From Rhizobium ecuadorense (GTDB lineage: Bacteria; Pseudomonadota; Alphaproteobacteria; Rhizobiales; Rhizobiaceae): a stretch of DNA of 64,000 nt. Under the pieces are notes generated by a model, which had not been told where the DNA came from, made no database searches, and saw only the letters and a program-made list of their open reading frames with translations. Shown here piece by piece: positions 1-8,341 of the stretch. The first letter of the stretch is position 1. Every line of letters starts with the position of its first letter. The stretch covers positions 62,001-126,000 of the forward strand of contig NZ_LFIO01001267.1 in assembly GCF_001187535.1 (NCBI RefSeq), in the 5' to 3' direction. The translations under genes and the position numbers were made by a program.

Positions 1-1260
1 GGCCCCGATGCAAATGCCGAGCGACAGCATCAGCTGCTGGAAGGTGGTGTAGAAGCTCGTGGCCGAGCTCATCCGCTCCTTGTCGATCTCGTCATAGGCG
101 ATGGTGTTATAGGCGGTGAACTGGAACGACAGGAAGAAGGCGCTGAGCACCAGGACGATGAAGATCAGCGGCATCGGCCAATCCGGCCGGAAGGCGGCGC
201 AGAGGCCGTAACCGACGGTGCCGAAGATGCCGTTGAGGACGAGGCTGCGGCGGAAGCCCAGCCGGCGGAAGACGAACTTCGCCATCGGCTTCATGGCGAG
301 CGCGCCGAGCGCCGTGGCGATGACGATCTGGCCGGCCGCGGCAGCCGACAGGCCGAAGCCGATCTGGAAGAGCAGCGGCAGCAGGAAGGGCTGCGCGCCT
401 TGGGTGATGCGCGTCAGCGAACCTGCAATGACCGATGTACCGAAGCTCGGCACCTTCATCAGCGAGAAATCCATGATCGGCGACGGATGCCGGCGGGCAT
501 GCCTGAGATAGGCGATGCCGAAGAGCAGGCCGAGGGCGATCAGGAAGATCGAGAAGGCGCCCTCGCCTTCGTGGCTCGACATTTCGAAGCCGAAAAGCAG
601 CGAGCCGAGCGAGAGGCCGGAGAGCACGAAGCCGATCGTATCGAAGGGACCACTCGCCTTGCCCTTGACCTCGTCGATATAGATCGAGACGAAGATCATG
701 CCGATGATGCCGACCGGCACGTTGATGTAGAAGATCCAGCGCCAGTCGAGATAGGTGACGAAGAAGCCGCCGAGCGGCGGGCCGACGATCGGGCCGATCA
801 GCGCCGGCACCAGCAGCCAGGACATGGCGCTGACCATATCCTTGCGGGCGACGCTGCGCATCAGCACCAGGCGTCCGACCGGCATCATCATCGCGCCGCC
901 CAGGCCCTGCAGCAGCCGCGCCAGCACCAGGAAGGACAGCGTCGGCGCCAGCGCACAGAGGATCGAGCCGATCACGAAGACGGCGATCGCCGCGCGGAAG
1001 ACGGTGCGGGAGCCGAAACTGTCGGCCATCCGGCCGCTCGCCGGAATGAAGATCGCCAGGCTGAGGAGATAGGAGGTGAGCGCAATCGACATGGCAGGCG
1101 CGCTGACGGCGAAATCGCGCGCCATGGTGGGAAGCGCGGTCGCCAGCACGGTTGCGTCGATGTTTTCCATCAGCATCGCGCTCGCGACGATCATCGCAAT
1201 CACCCGGAAATTGGGCGCGACGCGCCGAACCATCGGCGCCTGGTAAATCTGATCCGACAT
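1..1260 (-). CDS. DHA2-type MFS multidrug efflux transporter (3' end outside window)
   Basis: Inner-membrane drug:proton antiporter of the EmrB/QacA (DHA2) kind. Reading from the ATG, the 420 visible codons open with TM1 containing ENIDATVLATALPTMARDF, close to the DHA2 motif LDxTIVNVALP. This is followed by a motif-A-like loop (SGRMADSFGSR), the GPIVGPPLGGF motif typical of 14-TM exporters, and further hydrophobic helices. The C-terminus lies beyond the left edge, so the gene is partial because of the window rather than visibly broken. A different frame on the same strand is also open across this region, but it reads as Arg/Pro/Ala-rich shadow sequence. No membrane-fusion partner or regulator is visible next to it; its 5' side faces selO. 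Substrate unknown. Confidence 0.85.
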   Translation of the reverse strand, partial: MSDQIYQAPMVRRVAPNFRVIAMIVASAMLMENIDATVLATALPTMARDFAVSAPAMSIALTSYLLSLAIFIPASGRMADSFGSRTVFRAAIAVFVIGSILCALAPTLSFLVLARLLQGLGGAMMMPVGRLVLMRSVARKDMVSAMSWLLVPALIGPIVGPPLGGFFVTYLDWRWIFYINVPVGIIGMIFVSIYIDEVKGKASGPFDTIGFVLSGLSLGSLLFGFEMSSHEGEGAFSIFLIALGLLFGIAYLRHARRHPSPIMDFSLMKVPSFGTSVIAGSLTRITQGAQPFLLPLLFQIGFGLSAAAAGQIVIATALGALAMKPMAKFVFRRLGFRRSLVLNGIFGTVGYGLCAAFRPDWPMPLIFIVLVLSAFFLSFQFTAYNTIAYDEIDKERMSSATSFYTTFQQLMLSLGICIGA

Positions 1261-1497
1261 CGTCCGGAATCACTCGCGGTGGCGCGGCGGAGCACACGAG
1301 GCTGCAGGGCCGCGGGGGATGACATGGCGTAATGCCAAGGGGAGACGATTTGGTATACGCCTGCGATCATGGCGGCGCTATGTCCTTTATGGCAAAGCAG
1401 CTTTGACGAGAGGGAAAAGCAGATCACGATTGCTTGCATCGGCCTCATGCTTTGTGAAGAGCTTGCGCCGCAGACCACCCGGCCCTACCTATCGATC

Positions 1498-3000
1498 ATG
1501 ACCTCCGCTCTTGAGAAAAACCGGCCCCGCGCGGCCTTTGCCTTCGACAACAGCTATGCCGGCCTGCCGCAGCGTTTCTTTGCGGCGCAGGCGCCGACTC
1601 AAGTGGCGGAGCCCTGGCTGATCAAGCTCAACGAACCGCTGGCGGCCGAACTCGGGCTCGACGTCGAGGCGCTGCGGCGCGACGGCGCGGCGATCTTTTC
1701 CGGCAATCTCGTTCCCGAAGGCGCGCAACCGCTGGCGATGGCCTATGCCGGCCATCAGTTCGGCGGTTTCTCGCCGCAACTCGGCGACGGGCGGGCGATC
1801 CTGCTCGGCGAGGTGATCGACCGGAGCGGCAGGCGCTTCGATATCCAGCTGAAGGGCGCCGGGCCGACCCCGTTTTCCCGCCGCGGCGACGGGCGGGCGG
1901 CAATCGGGCCGGTGCTGCGCGAATATATCGTCAGCGAGGCGATGTTTGCCCTCGGCATTCCCGCCACGCGGGCGCTGGCGGCGGTGACCACGGGCGAGCC
2001 TGTCTATCGCGAAGAGGTGCTGCCGGGTGCGGTCTTCACCCGGGTGGCGGCCAGCCACATCCGGGTCGGCACCTTCCAGTATTTTGCGGCGCGGGGCGAT
2101 ACCGACGGTGTGCGGGCGCTTGCAGATTATGTCATCGACCGGCACTATCCCGCGCTGAAAGATGCTGACAATCCCTACCTTTCCCTGTTCGAGGCAGTCT
2201 CCGAGCGCCAGGCGGCACTGATTGCCCGCTGGCTGCATGTCGGCTTCATCCATGGGGTGATGAACACCGACAATATGACGGTTTCCGGCGAGACGATCGA
2301 TTTCGGCCCCTGCGCCTTCATGGATGCCTATGATCCGGCGACCGTCTTCTCGTCGATCGACCAGCATGGCCGCTACGCCTATGCCAACCAGCCCGGCATC
2401 GGCCAATGGAACCTCGCAAGGCTCGGCGAGACGCTGCTGCCGCTGATCGACGAAGAGCCGGACGGCGCGGTCGACAAGGCGAATGGCGTGATCCGCGCCT
2501 ATGGCGAACGCTTCCAGGCGCGTTGGCTGGCTGGGATGCGTGAGAAAATCGGCCTTGCCGGCGAAGAGGATGGCGATCTTGAACTGGTGCAGGCGCTGCT
2601 GTCGCTGATGCAGGCGCAAAGTGCCGATTTCACCCTGACTTTCCGCCGCCTGTCGGATCTTGCCGGTGATGAGGCGGCGGTGTCCGCCTTTGCCGCAAGT
2701 TTCCGCGAGGCGGAGGCCAGCCGTACCTGGCTCTCGCAATGGCGCGAGCGGCTGTCACGCGATCCACAGACCGCCGGCGAGCGCGCCGCCGCCATGCGCA
2801 GCGTCAACCCGGCCTTCATACCGCGCAATCACCGGGTCGAACAGGCGATCGAGGCGGCGGTCGAAAACGGCGATTTCTCGCGCTTCGAGGCGCTGCTTTC
2901 GGTGCTCGCCAGGCCCTATGAGGACCAGCCCGATTTTGCCCCCTATAGCGAGCCGCCGAAGCCGCACGAGAGGGTGCTCGCGACCTTCTGCGGGACGTGA
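1498..3000 (+). CDS. selO: SelO/YdiU family protein adenylyltransferase (pseudokinase fold)
   Basis: The 500-aa product matches the UPF0061/SelO family throughout: AYAGHQFGGFSPQLGDGRA near residue 81, QLKGAGPTPFSRRGDGRAA near 120, GTFQYFAARGD near 190, and the nucleotide/Mg-binding HGVMNTDNMTVSGE followed by DFGPCAFMD near 250-270. Characterised family members transfer AMP from ATP to Ser/Thr/Tyr side chains of redox proteins. The conserved N of NTDN and D of DFG needed for metal binding are present. The frame is open about 43 codons further upstream, but family homology starts at the ATG chosen here (MTSALEKNRP). The protein ends FCGT, with no terminal selenocysteine or Cys-Ser-Ser-Cys-like redox tail as in some relatives. 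It is a single gene followed by a 175-bp gap before gcd. Confidence 0.9.
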   Translation: MTSALEKNRPRAAFAFDNSYAGLPQRFFAAQAPTQVAEPWLIKLNEPLAAELGLDVEALRRDGAAIFSGNLVPEGAQPLAMAYAGHQFGGFSPQLGDGRAILLGEVIDRSGRRFDIQLKGAGPTPFSRRGDGRAAIGPVLREYIVSEAMFALGIPATRALAAVTTGEPVYREEVLPGAVFTRVAASHIRVGTFQYFAARGDTDGVRALADYVIDRHYPALKDADNPYLSLFEAVSERQAALIARWLHVGFIHGVMNTDNMTVSGETIDFGPCAFMDAYDPATVFSSIDQHGRYAYANQPGIGQWNLARLGETLLPLIDEEPDGAVDKANGVIRAYGERFQARWLAGMREKIGLAGEEDGDLELVQALLSLMQAQSADFTLTFRRLSDLAGDEAAVSAFAASFREAEASRTWLSQWRERLSRDPQTAGERAAAMRSVNPAFIPRNHRVEQAIEAAVENGDFSRFEALLSVLARPYEDQPDFAPYSEPPKPHERVLATFCGT

Positions 3001-3175
3001 GCGCCGTTAGATCCCTATCGGTTCGAGCCGGCGGCCGTCATTACTACAACCGCGCCGTGATTTCACCCTGCGGCAAATGCGGCCGTTGAAAGGCATCTCC
3101 CTCGCGCTATCTGGCTGATCGGCGGCGATTTTCCGCCGCCCCTTCACCCGGCTAAATCAAGCGGGAGACAGCCTT

Positions 3176-5515
3176 ATGGCGATCGTCATCACCTCTATCC
3201 TCTTCATCATCATCGGGCTTACGCTCGGCGGCGGAGGGCTCTGGCTCGTCACGCTCGGCGGCAGCGTCTTCTATCTGTTCGCCGGGCTGATGTTCCTGAT
3301 CACCGCCGGGCTGCTTCTGATGCGCAAGGCGGTGGCGCTCTGGGTCTATGCGGTGCTCGTCGTCGCGGCACTCGCCTGGGCGATCTGGGAGGTCGGCTTC
3401 GACTGGTGGCAGCTTGGGCCTCGCGGCGGCATGATCATTCTGCTCGGGCTCTGGCTGCTGACGCCCTGGATCCGCCGGCCGCTCGGCTTTCGCAGCCCGA
3501 CCGGGATCACCTATGGCGCCAATCCCTGGCCGCTCGCCGTGCCGGTTCTTCTCGCCATCCTCGTCGCCCTCTATTCGATGACCACGGATCCGCACGATCT
3601 TGCCGGAGAGCTGCCGAAGGATCAGGTCGCCGCCAATCCCGCTTTCGGCGGCAATGTGCCGGATGGCGAATGGCATCAATATGGCCGCACGCCCTTCGGC
3701 CAGCGTTATTCGCCGCTCGACCAGATCACCACGGAGAATGTCGCCAGCCTGAAGGAGGCGTGGCGATACCAGACCGGCGACGTCAAGCGGCCTGAGGATG
3801 TCGGCGAGACGACCTATCAGGTGACGCCGCTGAAGGTGAAGGACACGCTTTATCTCTGCACCCCGCACAATTGGGCGATCGCCCTCGACGCCAAGACCGG
3901 CAAGGAGAAATGGAAATACGACGCCAACTCCGGCATGAACCCCGACCGGCAGCACCAGACCTGCCGCGGCGTCACCTACTATGCCGATCCCGATGTCGCC
4001 GCCGGCCAGCCCTGCGCCGAACGCGTCTACCTGCCGACCTCGGATGCCCGGCTGATCGCGCTCGATGCGGCGGACGGCAAGGTCTGCACCGGCTTTGCCG
4101 ATCAGGGCGTGCTGCATCTGGAAGCCGGCATGCGCTATAATCCGGCCGGTTATTATTATTCCACCTCGCCGCCGGTGGCGGTGGCGGGCAAGATCATCGT
4201 CGGCGGGGCAGTGAACGACAATTATTCGACCGAGGAGCAATCCGGTGTCATCCGCGCCTTCGACATCAAGACCGGCGCGCTGATCTGGAACTGGGATTCC
4301 GGCAATCCCGATGTGACGACACCGCTTGCCGCCGGCCAGACCTATACGACCAATTCGCCGAACAGCTGGTCGGTCTTCAGCGTCGATGAGGGCCTCGGCA
4401 TGGTCTACATCCCGCTCGGCAACCAGGTGCCCGACCAGCTCGGCATCAACCGCAGCGACAATGTCGAGAAATTCTCCTCGTCGATCGTCGCCCTCGATAT
4501 CGCCACCGGCCAGCTGCGCTGGGTGCGCCAGACGGTGCATCACGATCTCTGGGATATGGACGTGCCGGCCCAGCCGGCGCTGATCGACCTGACGAAGCCT
4601 GATGGCACGGTGGTTCCCGCCCTCGTCGGCCCGACCAAGCAGGGCGATCTCTATGTGCTCGACCGGCGCAGCGGCGAGCCGATCATCCCGGTCAAGGAGA
4701 TCCCGGCACCCGGCGGCGCGATTTCGGGCGATCATACCGCGCCGACGCAGCCGATCTCCGACCTCACCTTTTCGCCCGAGCCGCTCAAGGAAAAGGACAT
4801 GTGGGGCGTGTCGCTGTTCGACCAACTCGCCTGTCGCATCGATTTTCACCGCTACCGCTACGAGGGCCGCTATACGCCGCCGTCGCTTGAAGGCACGATC
4901 GTCTATCCTGGCAATTTCGGAACCTTCAACTGGGGCAGCGTCGCGGTCGATCCCGAGCGGCAGATCATGTTCGGCATGCCGACCTATCTCGCCTTCACCT
5001 CGCGTCTGGTGCCGGCCGCCGACATTCCGCCGCGCGGCCAGGACGAGAAGGGCAGCGAACAGGGGCTGAACCGCAATGACGGCGCACCCTACGGCGTCTT
5101 CATGGGGCCGTTCCTCGGGCTCTTGAAAATCCCCTGCCAGGCGCCGCCATGGGGCTATGTCGCCGGCGTCGACCTGCGCACCGGCAAGATCGCCTATATG
5201 CACAAGAACGGCACCGTGCACGACATGACGCCCCTGCCCCTGCCCTTCAAGGTGGGCGTGCCCGGCATCGGCGGACCGATGCTGACCAAGGGCGGCGTCG
5301 CCTTCCTCGGCGCCGCGGTCGACAACTATCTGCGCGCCTATGACGTGACGAACGGGCGAGAACTCTGGCAGGCGCGGCTTCCCGCCGGCGGCCAGGCGAC
5401 ACCGATGACCTACACGACAAGCGACAACAAACAATATGTCGTCATGGTCGCCGGCGGCCACGGCTCGGTCGGCACCAAGCCCGGTGATTATGTGATTGCT
5501 TATACGCTGCCGTGA
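3176..5515 (+). CDS. gcd: Membrane-bound PQQ-dependent glucose dehydrogenase
   Basis: A 779-aa quinoprotein of the Gcd family. About 140 N-terminal residues form five hydrophobic segments that anchor it in the inner membrane. The rest is a periplasmic eight-bladed PQQ propeller with tryptophan-docking-like repeats (GEWHQYGRTPFGQRYSPLDQ, LDAKTGKEKWKYD, FDIKTGALIWNWD, LDIATGQLRWV, VDLRTGKIAYM, YDVTNGRELW). The DRQHQTCRGVTYY stretch near residue 258 carries the His corresponding to a PQQ-pocket residue in E. coli Gcd. It oxidises glucose to gluconolactone and passes electrons to ubiquinone. PQQ must come from elsewhere, since no pqq genes are in this window. A GGGAG ribosome-binding site precedes the ATG, and a 7-bp GC hairpin (3121-3140) lies in its leader. 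Confidence 0.93.
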   Translation: MAIVITSILFIIIGLTLGGGGLWLVTLGGSVFYLFAGLMFLITAGLLLMRKAVALWVYAVLVVAALAWAIWEVGFDWWQLGPRGGMIILLGLWLLTPWIRRPLGFRSPTGITYGANPWPLAVPVLLAILVALYSMTTDPHDLAGELPKDQVAANPAFGGNVPDGEWHQYGRTPFGQRYSPLDQITTENVASLKEAWRYQTGDVKRPEDVGETTYQVTPLKVKDTLYLCTPHNWAIALDAKTGKEKWKYDANSGMNPDRQHQTCRGVTYYADPDVAAGQPCAERVYLPTSDARLIALDAADGKVCTGFADQGVLHLEAGMRYNPAGYYYSTSPPVAVAGKIIVGGAVNDNYSTEEQSGVIRAFDIKTGALIWNWDSGNPDVTTPLAAGQTYTTNSPNSWSVFSVDEGLGMVYIPLGNQVPDQLGINRSDNVEKFSSSIVALDIATGQLRWVRQTVHHDLWDMDVPAQPALIDLTKPDGTVVPALVGPTKQGDLYVLDRRSGEPIIPVKEIPAPGGAISGDHTAPTQPISDLTFSPEPLKEKDMWGVSLFDQLACRIDFHRYRYEGRYTPPSLEGTIVYPGNFGTFNWGSVAVDPERQIMFGMPTYLAFTSRLVPAADIPPRGQDEKGSEQGLNRNDGAPYGVFMGPFLGLLKIPCQAPPWGYVAGVDLRTGKIAYMHKNGTVHDMTPLPLPFKVGVPGIGGPMLTKGGVAFLGAAVDNYLRAYDVTNGRELWQARLPAGGQATPMTYTTSDNKQYVVMVAGGHGSVGTKPGDYVIAYTLP

Positions 5516-5544
5516 TGGGAGGCTGCCCTCTCGTTGCGGAAGGA

Positions 5545-5724
5545 AAACCCCTCCCCAACCCCTCCCCACAAGTGGGAGGGGCTAAGATGCCGCACCGCTT
5601 CACATAAACTCTATCGTATCAATCCGTCGAACGGTAACAGCCAGCAAGACCTCTGCTTTTGGTTGCCGCCGGACAACACAGCTTAGTCCCTCCCCCTTGT
5701 GGGGAGGGGTTGGGGAGGGGTTTT
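5545..5724. repeat. Palindromic GC-rich intergenic element, family A copy 1
   Basis: About 180 bp bounded by long inverted ends: the left end reads AACCCCTCCCCAACCCCTCC and the right end is its near-complement with GGGGAGGGGTTGGGGAGGGG, each about 40 bp. The interior shares the string gcttcacataa with copy 2. It sits between the convergent gcd and beta-lactamase genes. It contains no open reading frame of note. MITE-like in form; mobility is inference. Confidence 0.8.
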
Positions 5725-5762
5725 CACTTGCACACCGAACAGCCGTCGTATCCTCTCCCGAT

Positions 5763-6668
5763 TCAAACCATCTCGACAATCATCCGCCCAACCTCGGCAA
5801 AGACCGGGTTGAGCTCCTTCACCGGCGCGGTCGCCTCTGCGATATAGACGGCGGCGACGATCGGGCCGCGGTCGGGGGGCCAGATCACGGCGATATCGCC
5901 GAGGGAGCCGTTCGGGCCGGTTCCGGTCTTGTCGCCGACTTTCCACTCCTTAGGCAGGCCGGCCCGCAGCCGCTCTCCGCCGGTCGTGCTTGCCACCAGC
6001 CAGGCGATCAGCCGGTCCGAGGAGGCTTCCGTGAGGATCGAGCCGAGGGTCAGGTTGCCGAGCGTGTCGAGCATCGCGTCCGGTGTCGTCGTGTCGCGCG
6101 GATCGTCCTTTTTGCCCTCGTTCAGCGTCGGTTCGGTGCGGTCGAGGCGGGTGGTACCGTCGCCGATCGAACGCAGCCAGTCGGTCAGCCCGGCCGGGCC
6201 GCCAAAACTTTCGAGCAGCAGGTTGCCGGCGGTATTGTCGCTGACGGTCACTGCCGCCTCGCAGAGTTCTGTGATGGTCATGCCGTCGGCGCCGGCGTGT
6301 TTTTCGCTGAGCGGCGAATAGTCGACGAGCTTGTCCCTGCCGTAGGTCACCCGCCGGTCGAGGCTCTCCTGACCCTTGTCGGCGCGGGCAAGCGCGAAGC
6401 CCGCGGCCAGCGCCTTGAAGGTGCTGCACATCGGAAAGGCCTCGCTGCCGCGATAGTTGAAGGAGATGCTCGTCTGGGTATCGAGCACCGAGACGCCGAG
6501 GCGGCCGCCGGTGCGTTTTTCCAGCGCCGCAAGGCGCTTCTCGATATCGTCGTCGCCCTCCCCGGCCTTCTCCTCGGCACGGACGGGAAGCGTGAGCACA
6601 GGCAGGCCCAAGGTAGGCAGACAAAGCGCCGAGCCTATCAGCATGCGGCGGGTAAGATTGAGATCCAT
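5763..6668 (-). CDS. Class A serine beta-lactamase
   Basis: A 301-aa periplasmic penicillin/cephalosporin hydrolase. All class A motifs are visible: STFK at residues 82-85 (nucleophile Ser and general base Lys), SDN at 143-145, ExxLN at 179-183 (deacylation Glu) and KTG at 247-249. The N-terminus, LTRRMLIGSALCLPTLGLPV, has a twin-arginine-like signal, so Tat export is likely. The chosen ATG is preceded by GGAGGAAT. The frame is open 17 codons upstream, but that part does not resemble a signal peptide. No ampR-type regulator is adjacent, so expression may be constitutive. The spectrum cannot be read from sequence. A cysteine next to the catalytic serine (MCSTFK) is a feature shared with some carbapenem-hydrolysing relatives, but that alone proves nothing. 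Confidence 0.92.
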   Translation of the reverse strand: MDLNLTRRMLIGSALCLPTLGLPVLTLPVRAEEKAGEGDDDIEKRLAALEKRTGGRLGVSVLDTQTSISFNYRGSEAFPMCSTFKALAAGFALARADKGQESLDRRVTYGRDKLVDYSPLSEKHAGADGMTITELCEAAVTVSDNTAGNLLLESFGGPAGLTDWLRSIGDGTTRLDRTEPTLNEGKKDDPRDTTTPDAMLDTLGNLTLGSILTEASSDRLIAWLVASTTGGERLRAGLPKEWKVGDKTGTGPNGSLGDIAVIWPPDRGPIVAAVYIAEATAPVKELNPVFAEVGRMIVEMV

Positions 6669-6795
6669 GATTCCTCCGGCGGTGAGGAGGATAGGGCTAA
6701 AGGGCGATTGCGGCGGCATCTCGTCACCGCGGCAACTCTGTTGTCCGCCGAGCGACGAAGTCGTCCGCCGAGCAATCCATCGTGCGCCGCGGCGA

Positions 6796-7809
6796 TTACG
6801 CGGCGCGCGTGACCTCGACCGTCACATGCGACAATTCCGTCAGCGCCGACAGCCGGCCCTTGTAAAAAGCCGGTTCGCGTGGGCTCGGGGTGACGACGGC
6901 AACGATGGCGGCGTGGTGGCCGGGGCCGACCTGCCAGACATGCAGATCGGTGATCCGGTCCTCCTCGGTCTCGATCGCGTCGCGGATTTCTGCCGGCAAC
7001 GTCTCGCCGTGCGGCACGACGTCGAGAAGGACGCCGCCCGAGGATTTCATCAGACTCCAGGACCAGTTGGCAATAACCAGGCCGCCGACGATGCCCATGA
7101 TCGGATCGAGCCATAGCCAGCCATAGAGGCTGCCGAGCGTCAGCGCCGCGATGGCGAGCACGGAGGTCATGGCATCGGCCATGACATGCAGATAGGCGGC
7201 TCGGATATTGTTGTCGCCGCGCTTTGCGTGGTGGTCTTGGGAGTGATGATCATGGGCATGGGCACCATGACCGTGATGGGCATGGTCGCCGTGATGGTGC
7301 GCATGGTGACCATGCGCGTGGTGGCCGTGGTGATGTGCGTGGCCGCCGCCAAGCAGCCAGGCGCTGGCGAGGTTGACGGCAAGGCCGATCACCGCGACGG
7401 CGATCGCCTGGGCAAAGCCGATCGGCACCGGGTTCGAAAGGCGCAGCCAGCTTTCCCAGGCCATCAGCAGGGCGATCAAGGCGAGGATGATAGCGCTGGC
7501 GAAGCCGGCGAGATCGCCGAGCTTGCCGGTGCCGAAGGTGAAACGCGGATTGCGCGCCTGTTTGCGGGCGAAGAGATAGGCAAGCGCCGAAATCAAAAGC
7601 GCGCTGGCATGGGTCGACATGTGCCAACCATCGGCAACCAGCGCCATGGAGCCGTACGCCGTGCCGGCGGCGATTTCCGCCACCATCATCACCGCCGTCA
7701 GCGCGATCACAAGCCAGATGCGCCGCTCGTTCACCGCATGATCGGCACCGAGGAAGATATGATCATGCTCCAGGGCGTTCGTTCCAGCCTTCTCGATGCC
7801 AGCACTCAT
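6796..7809 (-). CDS. dmeF: Cation diffusion facilitator, Co2+/Ni2+ exporter DmeF
   Basis: A 337-aa inner-membrane CDF transporter with six transmembrane helices. The metal-site helices ALVADGWHMSTHA (near residue 60) and LHVMADAMTS (near 208) are conserved. A very His-rich cytoplasmic loop lies at about residues 157-194 between TM4 and TM5, typical of divalent metal exporters. It sits just behind dmeR, the same order as the dmeRF operon described for R. leguminosarum nickel/cobalt resistance. I chose the ATG with AAGGAACC upstream; an in-frame GTG six codons earlier lies only 6 nt from the dmeR stop codon and is possible. The His-coding DNA gives a low-complexity stretch around 7240-7345. Co-transcription with dmeR is expected. 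Confidence 0.92.
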   Translation of the reverse strand: MSAGIEKAGTNALEHDHIFLGADHAVNERRIWLVIALTAVMMVAEIAAGTAYGSMALVADGWHMSTHASALLISALAYLFARKQARNPRFTFGTGKLGDLAGFASAIILALIALLMAWESWLRLSNPVPIGFAQAIAVAVIGLAVNLASAWLLGGGHAHHHGHHAHGHHAHHHGDHAHHGHGAHAHDHHSQDHHAKRGDNNIRAAYLHVMADAMTSVLAIAALTLGSLYGWLWLDPIMGIVGGLVIANWSWSLMKSSGGVLLDVVPHGETLPAEIRDAIETEEDRITDLHVWQVGPGHHAAIVAVVTPSPREPAFYKGRLSALTELSHVTVEVTRAA

Positions 7810-7832
7810 TACAGGTTCCTTCGTCACGGCAC

Positions 7833-8105
7833 TCAGCGGATATAGGTTCTCAGCACTTCCGATATCTCCTCGACCGCCTCTGCTCTCGCGGCATCGTCAT
7901 CGGCATTCAGCACATGTTCGCGCAGATGATCGTCCAGCACCTCGCCGGTCAGCCCGGTCAGGGCGCCGCGGACGGAGGCGAGCAACTGCAATATCTCGCC
8001 GCAGGGGCGCTCGGCCTCGAGCGCGCGTTCGACGGCTTCCATCTGACCCTTCAAGCGGCTGACGCGGGCGATGAGTTTCTTTTTCTGCAGGGTGGTGTGG
8101 GACAT
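7833..8105 (-). CDS. dmeR: Metal-sensing repressor DmeR (CsoR/RcnR family)
   Basis: A 90-aa all-helical repressor of the DUF156/CsoR-RcnR-FrmR family. It opens with KKKLIARVSRLKGQMEAVERALE, the DNA-binding basic helix with the family's RxxRLKGQ core, followed by the metal/thiol-site Cys (RPCGEILQLLASVRGAL) and a His-containing helix (DHLREHVL). Together these give the His/Cys ligand pattern expected for Ni/Co sensing. It represses itself and the downstream dmeF, and metal binding releases DNA. A G6-centred operator lies 12 bp upstream of the ATG. The assignment is strongly supported by the neighbour dmeF. Confidence 0.92.
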   Translation of the reverse strand: MSHTTLQKKKLIARVSRLKGQMEAVERALEAERPCGEILQLLASVRGALTGLTGEVLDDHLREHVLNADDDAARAEAVEEISEVLRTYIR

Positions 8106-8116
8106 GGGCTCTTATG

Positions 8117-8136
8117 TAGCATAGGGGGGTATACTA
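8117..8136 (-). promoter_or_regulatory. Predicted DmeR operator of the dmeRF promoter
   Basis: TAGCATAGGGGGGTATACTA is a 7-bp inverted repeat (one mismatch) around six consecutive G/C pairs. This is the architecture recognised by RcnR/CsoR-type repressors, which bind G/C-tracts flanked by AT-rich arms. It lies immediately upstream of dmeR, where repressor binding would block initiation. Confidence 0.75.
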
Positions 8137-8271
8137 TCAAGACAGAAAATCGGCCATTGACAAAGACCGCGTTTCCGACGATTGATGCGTCATGATCAAA
8201 AACGCGCACCAGAGCCGCTCGTATTTTTGGCTGTACCTGTAAAGGGCGGCCGGACAGATCATATTGTCAAC

Positions 8272-8297
8272 AAGCCGCCGTCAGGCGGCTTTGTTGT
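8272..8297 (+). terminator. Terminator-like hairpin in the leader of the GNAT gene (possible attenuator)
   Basis: A perfect 8-bp stem AAGCCGCC / GGCGGCTT with a GTCA loop is followed by TGTTGT. No gene on this strand ends upstream of it, so it is not an ordinary gene terminator. GGCGGC at 8245-8250 can pair with the left arm and would disrupt the stem, giving a terminator/antiterminator layout. A TTGACA box at 8157-8162 could be the promoter -35 element. Confidence 0.5.
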
Positions 8298-8341
8298 ATC
8301 GGCAGCGTCCTGACGGCAGACTATCAAAGGACGCGAAGACC

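Noticed and set aside
107..1297. 396-codon minus-strand frame overlapping the first MFS gene
   Set aside because: It is shifted by one frame relative to a clear 14-TM transporter and is Arg/Pro/Ala-rich without membrane segments.
3121..3140. GC hairpin upstream of gcd considered as a selO terminator
   Set aside because: No T-tract, and it lies only 36 bp from the gcd start, so it is more likely leader structure or chance in GC-rich DNA.
3152..5569. Very long open frame on the minus strand opposite gcd
   Set aside because: Its His/Arg/Asp/Gly-rich composition and lack of any domain are typical of a GC-rich antisense shadow; the plus-strand gcd match covers the same bases in full.
7240..7345. 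Repetitive DNA resembling a tandem repeat or short CRISPR-like pattern
   Set aside because: It encodes the His-rich loop of DmeF; repetition comes from His/Gly/Ala codons with no constant repeat-spacer period.
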